Of a DNA stretch of 64,000 nucleotides, positions 57,802-64,000 are shown one piece after another. Each line of letters starts with the position of its first letter. Positions within the stretch are counted from its first letter, which is position 1. The notes under the pieces were generated by a model. It saw only the letters and a list, made by a program, of their open reading frames with translations. It searched no databases and was not told where the DNA came from. The position numbers and the translations under genes were made by a program. The DNA comes from Plasmopara viticola (lineage: Eukaryota > Oomycota > Peronosporomycetes > Peronosporales > Peronosporaceae): the NCBI GenBank assembly GCA_001695595.3, contig MBPM02000024.1, forward strand, positions 372,001 through 436,000, written 5' to 3'.

Positions 57802-59476
57802 ATGACGACGATGCAGGATGTGGAGATGGCAGAGCCTCAAGAGGTGCATCCGCTGCAGACACAGTTTGAGGAAGCCGAAGATATGGCGGCAGAACTTTCG
57901 TCGAATGCTTCATCCGATGCAGCTATCCAAGCCTTCCAAAGCATCATCTCCTACGGTGCCGTGGACAATTATATCTGTCTTCGTAATTCTTGTCATTTAC
58001 CGCTCATTGCTAGCAGCTGCGGAAGATGCGGGTCTAGAGTCGGTGCAACGCGTTAAAGAGCATGCCATTTACAAACTGGCGCAACTGTACATCCAGTTTG
58101 GCCGTGAAAAGGAGCTTGCGTCATTGCTGCAGGCGCTACGGCCCTTCTTCGCCACGTTGGCTCGCGCCAAGACCGGAAAAATCGGTGCGAATCGCATCAT
58201 TCGCAACTCTATGACTAAAAAGAAACTTACTGCTTTTGTTTGTCTATTTGACAGTGCGCACCGTTATTGACATGGTAGCCAAAGTAAAGGTTTTGAACGC
58301 TGAGAAAGCTCTCCAGCTGCAGGCCGATCTCTGTCTCGACTCGATCGAGTGGTGCAAGCAGGAAAAACATGCCTTTTTACGCCAGCGCATTGAGGGACGT
58401 CTAGCTTCTATCTACTTTCAGCAGCATAAATTCCAGTCTGCTCTGGATCTGATCACGGAGCTTTTACGCGAAATTAAAAAGTTGGATGACAAGCAGCTAT
58501 TGGTAGAAATCCATCTTGTAGAATGCAAGTTGCACCATGCGCTGCGCAATGTACCCAAGGCAAAAGCTGCACTCACAGCAGCGCGTAGTATCTCGAATAC
58601 CATTTACGTGGTTCCGCGCACGCAGGCGCAGATTGACCAAATGTCGGGCATCTTGCACGCCGAGGAGCGGGACTACAAGACAGCGTATTCGTACTTTTAC
58701 GAAGCCTTTGAGGCTCTCGCAACGCTTGACGAAGAGGAGGGGTTAAAGTGTCTAAAGTATATGCTGCTTTCTAAAGTTGCAAGCGGCGGCGCGAGCGAGG
58801 TGAACCTCATCATTAATAGCAAACAGGCTATGAAATTTATCGGCATTGAGCTGGAAGCAATGTTGGCTGTCGCCAAGGCGCATGAGCTACGGTCATTGGA
58901 GCAATTTGAAGCGACAACGACGAAGTACGCTCCACGTACGTATGCTGATCGATCACGAGGGTGGATTATTGCAAAAGCTGATTGAATTGCGATGCATTCT
59001 TTTTAGAGCTTGTGGAAGACCCACTTATCAAGAATCATCTGGGCAAGCTGTACGAACAACTTTTGGAGAGTAATCTCATCAAGATCATTCAGCCCTTCTC
59101 GTGCGTCGAAATCGCACACGTCGCTAAGCTGATTAAGCTGCCGCTACCTCAAATTGAGCTGAAGTAAGAACAATCTACAAGACTGTGAGGACCTGAGAAA
59201 ACTTATCGTGTCTTTCTTGTAGGTTGTCGCAAATGATCTTAGACCACAAATTTCATGGCATTTTGGACCAGGGCAAGGGACAGCTTATTGTTTACGACAG
59301 CCCTACTGAGGATGTACGTTGTCATTTTGCTAGGACGGAAAATGAGCGAGTTGTAACTCTTTTATATCGTGTGCTGTTCTATCTAGAAAACTTATACTTC
59401 TGGTTTAGGAGTCATTGAAAATGTTGGCAATATCATAGACAATCTCTTCCGGCGTGCCGATAAGCTGCATGCATGA
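57802..59476 (+). CDS. RPN6: 26S proteasome lid subunit RPN6 (PSMD11)
   Basis: Six exons: 57802-57955, 58014-58184, 58255-58935, 59007-59163, 59223-59313, 59387-59476, all GT-AG with consistent phases, about 447 residues (yeast 434, human 422). The joined protein has the PCI-subunit solenoid ([54 protein letters not shown]). The winged-helix PCI end is [19 protein letters not shown] and [20 protein letters not shown], with a C-terminal helix [23 protein letters not shown]6 clamps the proteasome core and lid together. Intron 1 has a NAGNAG acceptor (58013 or 58016) that would add or drop one Ala. The last acceptor is at 59386, not the TTTAG at about 59409, because only the first keeps the C-terminal helix in frame. 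Confidence 0.93.
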
Positions 59477-60900
59477 GTGCAACTAACTTTGCAGAAACGT
59501 GAGATCACAAGTAAAAAAATAGTCGGACAAACGCAAAAAATGAGCTTTTGTGAAGTCTTGATCATTCCGCTTCCCACTGCAAAAAATAAGCTAAAACTTC
59601 TTCATTGGTTAAAGCAACTTGAATATAGTTTGCTGTACTTAGGTCCAAGATATAAGAAACAGCCGCGGTGTCAATTCGCTGCTAACGATTAAAGAATTTT
59701 TGTGAGACTGAAAGTAGCTATAAAATAGCTATAGAGCTATCGATGGGTCCGAAAGATCAACGATACAGAAAGCTACACCTCTGCGACCTACAATAGACCA
59801 TTATTAACCACAACATGATGCAGCGATAAAACGCGTCAGAAAAGTTAAGAGCGCTCAGTATGAACACATCAGCGCAAACTAAGGTTCAGAGCGATGCTTA
59901 GGCCACGATATTGAAGATCGTTGCATGTTAAGCTGAACCACCGTCGCTATATTGCTTAGTTTGGAAGCAGTTATTTACATTGTACAATGTGCCTTCTAAA
60001 TGCTGTCGCTTTTCTCGTCGTTTCTTATTGAACTTCTTGCGCAGATTCCGCTGCACTGTTCGTCTTCTAATAAGCATGAGCTAGTTACGGTTGTACAAGC
60101 ACAGTAAGTCGATAACAATTGATGGAAAGTTGGTGTCGTGGCAGTGACCATTGCCTGTTCACTCAGTACTTCGTGCGTGGCACATCGTCTAAAAGTGCAA
60201 CTTTTGCCAGCACCTCTTCGAAAATCTTAAGTGATGGGTCTCTTTTTCCGTTTCTTTTGGAAATGGCACAAATTGCATAGTCTTGCTTGACGCAGCTAAA
60301 GCAGCAGATCTACTTTTGCTCGACAGCATTTAAGTAAATCGAAACGACCCCGAGCCAGCGAACCCAAAGACATTTTCCAGTAGATCTAGGAGCTGCTCCT
60401 CCTTCCCAAACAAGTCTTAGTGGCAGTGCACGTACAGGCCTAATGGCAGGCTAGCCTTCTCTCAACTCTTTGAAGTGCAGACAGGGTGCTGTGCGACCCC
60501 GTCCACGAAAATGAAGATTAAAATGCCCTAACAAGAACCTGATATCTGATACAAACAAGTCTAAGTCCACGTTGAAATTGGCGAAAGGCATACTGTCGTA
60601 AGAATTGCAATGTGATAAAAAGTTTCAATTTGACAAGCAAACATTCGCAGTTACTTGCCTCATCAGTTCTGGTAGAAGTATACTACCCGACTACTTTTTT
60701 AAACAAGCATTTGTTGTGCTTAATGAAATGGACTTACTTCTCAATTTGAGCTCAATCCCAAGTCAACTTCAGAAGAATCCAAAAGTGTTCCATCGCCATC
60801 AGCCACAAACTTCAAGTCAGTCATCATGTGATCAAACGGTCAGCAACTAGCAGTCGTCCAACTGCAATCTGGGTCGGTGCATAATCTGGGCAATGTATCC
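59477..60900. other. Gene-free stretch, 1.4 kb, possible coding relic
   Basis: No intact gene. On the minus strand about 60,420-60,090 reads WVRWLGVVSIYLNAVEQK, CVKQDYAICAISKRNGKRD and SLKIFEEVLAKVALLDDVPR with only two stops. It looks like a decayed protein, but I cannot assign it. Confidence 0.35.
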
Positions 60901-60918
60901 TGTCAGCGCCCATATTCT

Positions 60919-61007
60919 CCGCCTAAACCAGATTAGCGATCAAGTCAACGCAGCATTTTTATTTTCCGCCTGAACCAGATTAGCGATCAAGTCAACGCAG
61001 CATTTTT
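60919..61007 (+). repeat. Tandem 47-bp repeat at the 5' end of a LINE
   Basis: A 42-bp core (CCGCCT(A/G)AACCAGATTAGCG...CAGCATTTTT) occurs at 60919-60960 and 60966-61007 with one difference, a 47-bp period. It lies just before the LINE coding debris, where some LINEs carry tandem promoter monomers. Confidence 0.85.
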
Positions 61008-61720
61008 GCACGTGAATTAAGTGTAAATCCAGTCGTTCGCGCCTTTTCGCCGCGAGAATTCGTGGCAACAGCAGCCGATTCTCGCCCAAGCGATGCGGAA
61101 GTGATTCCAGCGAACATAGTTATGGATAAAAACCCCGTTCCTGCTCCCCTCATTGCTGCGTCTACTGCCGCCGATATCAGTCCTACTATCCGTCTCGTGA
61201 ATAATATTCGCAACGTTGGTGGGCTTTGTCGTGGCACTATGGACCGAATGCTGTCCAGATGCGCGTGAAACTCTCAAGTCTCTCGCGAGTGTTGTCGAAG
61301 CTATTGAATCGCTGTACGACGATGGTTCGCCGTGGTCAAAAATTGCTCCCAGCATTACCAACGCTCGCCTGTATCAGCTGCCTCGTGCGCTTCATGCTCT
61401 TGTGTTGGAAACTGGTGGTGTGTTTGCGCGTACTGCTTTTGCAGAAGATCCTGCAGGCGTTCGTTCGCGAGCATAATAACCCAATCCTTGCTGAACGCTT
61501 CCGTGATAATCTCGAAGGGCAATAATCCAAGCTACCTGGGGGAAATCTCCGCTTGAAAATTAAATCACGCGAAGCATGTATGAAGCTTAAACGCCAAACT
61601 ATCCAGTTGTTGGGGGGGGCTCGTTCAAGTTTAAGGCGTTCAAAGTCCTAGACGAGAAATACTTCCTTGATGTTTCCAGCATCGACAGCGAGCTTGATAT
61701 TGACCGAATGATGAAGCGTT

Positions 61721-62581
61721 TTGTTAGCTTGGCTGCCGACCTCTGTACGACACCTTCCGCGAAGTCAATGTATCCACTGGTGTAACTACGGCTTCGATGC
61801 GTGTGTATTTTGTGTCGCGACCTGTTCAAGCGCGCTCATAATTAAGGGCACTGTGTGTAATCAAATTATGTTTGGGGGTCGCCTTTTTCCAGCCCGAGGG
61901 AAGAATGCTCCGTTCCCATCTGAGCGATTGCCGCTTGGATACTTAACTGACCACCCGCCGTTGCGTGGGACTTCGGTCCAGTTTACTCCAGTCCCAGCCC
62001 GTTCTCGTTCGCGCCAGTCTACTCAGCCTGTTGCCCGTCGGTTTGCATCTGTGGTGCAGCGTGCATCTGCCAATCCAGCCCCGACACAACCAACGCAGCC
62101 GACGTCCACGACACTTGCCGTGGTTCCAGCCCCGTCATTGGATCTCTCGCTGAGCAGCCGATCAAGTAATTTTATGATTCCACCATTCAGTCCTCTCCGC
62201 CGTCCAGCGCTTCTCTCGACCGACACTGCAATTGGGGTTCGTCGCAAGAACAAGCGTACTCGTAGCTCGGATAATTTCACGAGTACTACCCGCAAAGAAC
62301 GTCCCAAGGATATGCATGGTGTTAGCACCACCAATTATTTCAGTCTGCTGGAGGAGAGCGAGACGATATACGAACTTGTTGAATTGCCTCTTGGCCCAGA
62401 GGCAAGACCCAGCTTTCAGACTAAGCTGACGATCGTCCGCATCCCCGATGCTGTCAAGAATTCGACTGAGGCCTCGCATTTTCTGACCAGGCATCATACC
62501 AAGATCGTCAAGACCGCTCAACCCGTTCGAATTCAGAAACAGCAAAAGCTATGCTTGTTGATGTTGCCGAAGCAGAATTAG
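61721..62581 (+). pseudogene. LINE ORF1 segment, longest open piece
   Basis: The longest uninterrupted frame in the right-hand LINE (about 286 codons). It has a Pro/Ser/Arg-rich middle and a more conserved end (HGVSTTNYFSLLEESETIYE; PLGPEARPSFQTKL). The frame closes at 62581, but coding signal goes on in the next frame (ELDLLLDRLEIAAARVQSAH), so a frameshift ended it. ORF1 proteins of such elements bind the element RNA. Confidence 0.5.
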
Positions 62582-64000
62582 ATCTCCTTCTAGATCGTCT
62601 TGAGATAGCAGCGGCTCGCGTCCAATCCGCGCACAAGGTACTCAACCCAGCGACGAATGCCGACAAGCTGATTTAGCTTGCTCGTCAATCACTGCTAGCG
62701 CTAGACCACGCAATCCTCGAGCAGATGCGTGATGATGATTGCAACTTCCAAGATGTCGCCCAGCTATTGCTTCTCAACTGTATTTTCGCAGCTTCACAGC
62801 CAGCCAAAGACAAGACTTTCACACGAAGTGGATAAACTTTATCGGGTCCAAGCTGCTTCCGAAGCCCAACGATCAAGCCGCATGTGTTGCATCTCTATGG
62901 AATACGACGCCTGAAGTGACCGACCTTGTGCGAGCCACGAAGTGGCATTCTTCGAATTGTTGCTCATGTGTACCGCCCCGAATTCTTCCATAAGAATTAT
63001 TGGCTTCAACGCTGCACTAGACTCACGGTCACGTGGATCATTGCGCATCACGCCCGTCTACTACACACCAATATGCTATTAGCACTGTTACGTTCGCGTG
63101 TTTGCGAATTATGTATGCAACAATGGCAGCATCCGCAGTGGCAAGACTCGTTGTGGGATGATCTCGAAGAAATCGAGGGTTGCGGTGATCTTGATATTGA
63201 GACTGCTGTTTTTAAGCTCAAATAATTGACGAACAGACCAGCCTGGTGGCTGGTCCCCTGATCAACTAAAGTTCCCTCAACACCAGAGATCTCGTGGAAC
63301 GGTGTAAGTGCGTCAACGGTCAACACCAACGGGATCAAGAAAAATGACCACCAATTTCTTAACAACCTTTTGTCCAAGTACTACATCATCTGCATTCAAG
63401 AATCCAAGTTTCGTGACCGAGCGCAACTCTCCAAGTTCAAGTTTTTTCTCGACGCCTCATTCCAGCACAAGATGTTCGTAAGTAACTACAACAGCGCCAG
63501 CCAGCACACGACATCTGCACGTAGCGCAGGAGTCGTGACGCGCGCCGATTTTCCAGGATATGCAAACGCCGCATTGGTAGATAAGTTCTTCATCCCCAGC
63601 CGATGCTTGGTTGTGCTTTTCGATGTGGCTGGCCCATTATTGTACGTGCACAACGTTTATGTGTAGTGGATTGTCAAGAGATACAGCGATTCTTCGCTCA
63701 CCTCAGTGCCACCGCGACGTTTGAAGACGAGGCCAGTCCTATTGTGGTGGGTGACTTCAACACCCCCGTGGAACCGACATTGGATGCAAACACCGTCACC
63801 TCACATTAAGACAACGCACAATCTTGCTGTTTGGAATGGCTCGCGACGCTGGGTGCAGTTGATGCGTGGCGGCTAGAATTTGATAGTGCTCGCGTTTACA
63901 CTGGATCACAGCCACACAAAAATCGTTTAGATTACACTTTCTTATCGGATTGTTTCTTCAAAAACGCATACAAAATTTCCAATATTTTGTGCCTATACGT

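Larger units (their letters stand above)
60910..64000 (+). mobile_element. Decayed LINE (ORF1 and APE endonuclease), runs off the right edge
   Basis: Plus-strand fragments in shifting frames. An ORF1-like part covers about 61,060-63,225 (LWTECCPDARETLKSLASVV; Pro/Ser-rich linker; TTNYFSLLEESETIYELVEL; RSRVCELCMQQWQHPQWQD). The endonuclease start follows at about 63,370 (YYIICIQESKFRDRAQLSKF). In another frame it continues as SPIVVGDFNTPVEPTLDANT near 63,740 and NRLDYTFLSD near 63,925, the conserved GDFN and RLDY boxes of APE-type endonucleases. Stops and frameshifts make this copy inactive. Reverse transcriptase would lie beyond 64,000. It differs from the LINE at 53,957-55,085. Confidence 0.75.

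Overview
The window looks like nuclear DNA of a zoospore-forming oomycete, probably a plant-pathogenic Peronosporales species (Phytophthora or a Plasmopara-like downy mildew). The evidence is a broken Crinkler (CRN) effector gene, short GT-AG introns (about 54-96 bp), compact head-to-head gene pairs separated by AT-rich decayed repeats, and an intact-looking axonemal dynein heavy chain, which implies a flagellate stage. The species assignment is inference.

Layout. 1-3460 (-): 5' part of a SEN1/senataxin-type helicase running off the left edge, head-to-head with RanBP1 (3586-4269, +). 6656-7672 (+): a TALE homeodomain protein. 11191-15744 (-): a complete but decayed Ty1/copia element with both LTRs, a half-tRNA-type primer site and a 5-bp target duplication. 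16877-17245 (+): CRN pseudogene, followed by an unrecognised decayed coding tail and a Ty3/gypsy integrase relic. 19327-21383 (+): mitochondrial i-AAA (YME1-type) protease. 23088-35906 (+): DNAH1-like inner-arm dynein heavy chain, nearly all in one 12.7-kb exon. 36154-38625 (+): cyclic-nucleotide-binding K+ channel in eight exons, tail-to-tail with a mitochondrial [2Fe-2S] ferredoxin (38731-39246, -). 39.3-48.5 kb: gene-poor, with a decayed gypsy pol on the minus strand and an otubain pseudogene. 48572-49423 (-): phosphatidylinositol synthase, head-to-head with a J-like multi-pass membrane protein (49821-51159, +); a 55-bp minisatellite lies between them. 51.6-55.1 kb: two insertions of one LINE family in opposite orientations, each with target duplications, around unrecognised coding debris. 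55147-56534 (-): alpha/beta hydrolase. 56729-57724 (-): LETM1-domain protein, head-to-head (77 bp) with proteasome subunit RPN6 (57802-59476, +). 60.9-64 kb (+): a different decayed LINE running off the right edge.

Functionally the intact genes are housekeeping (RNA helicase, Ran cycle, mitochondrial proteostasis, Fe-S, lipid synthesis, proteasome) plus flagellar and ion-channel genes. The accessory part consists of retroelements and dead genes. Most exon structures given here were worked out by hand from splice sites, reading phase and protein-family motifs, so they are predictions; no transcript data were available.
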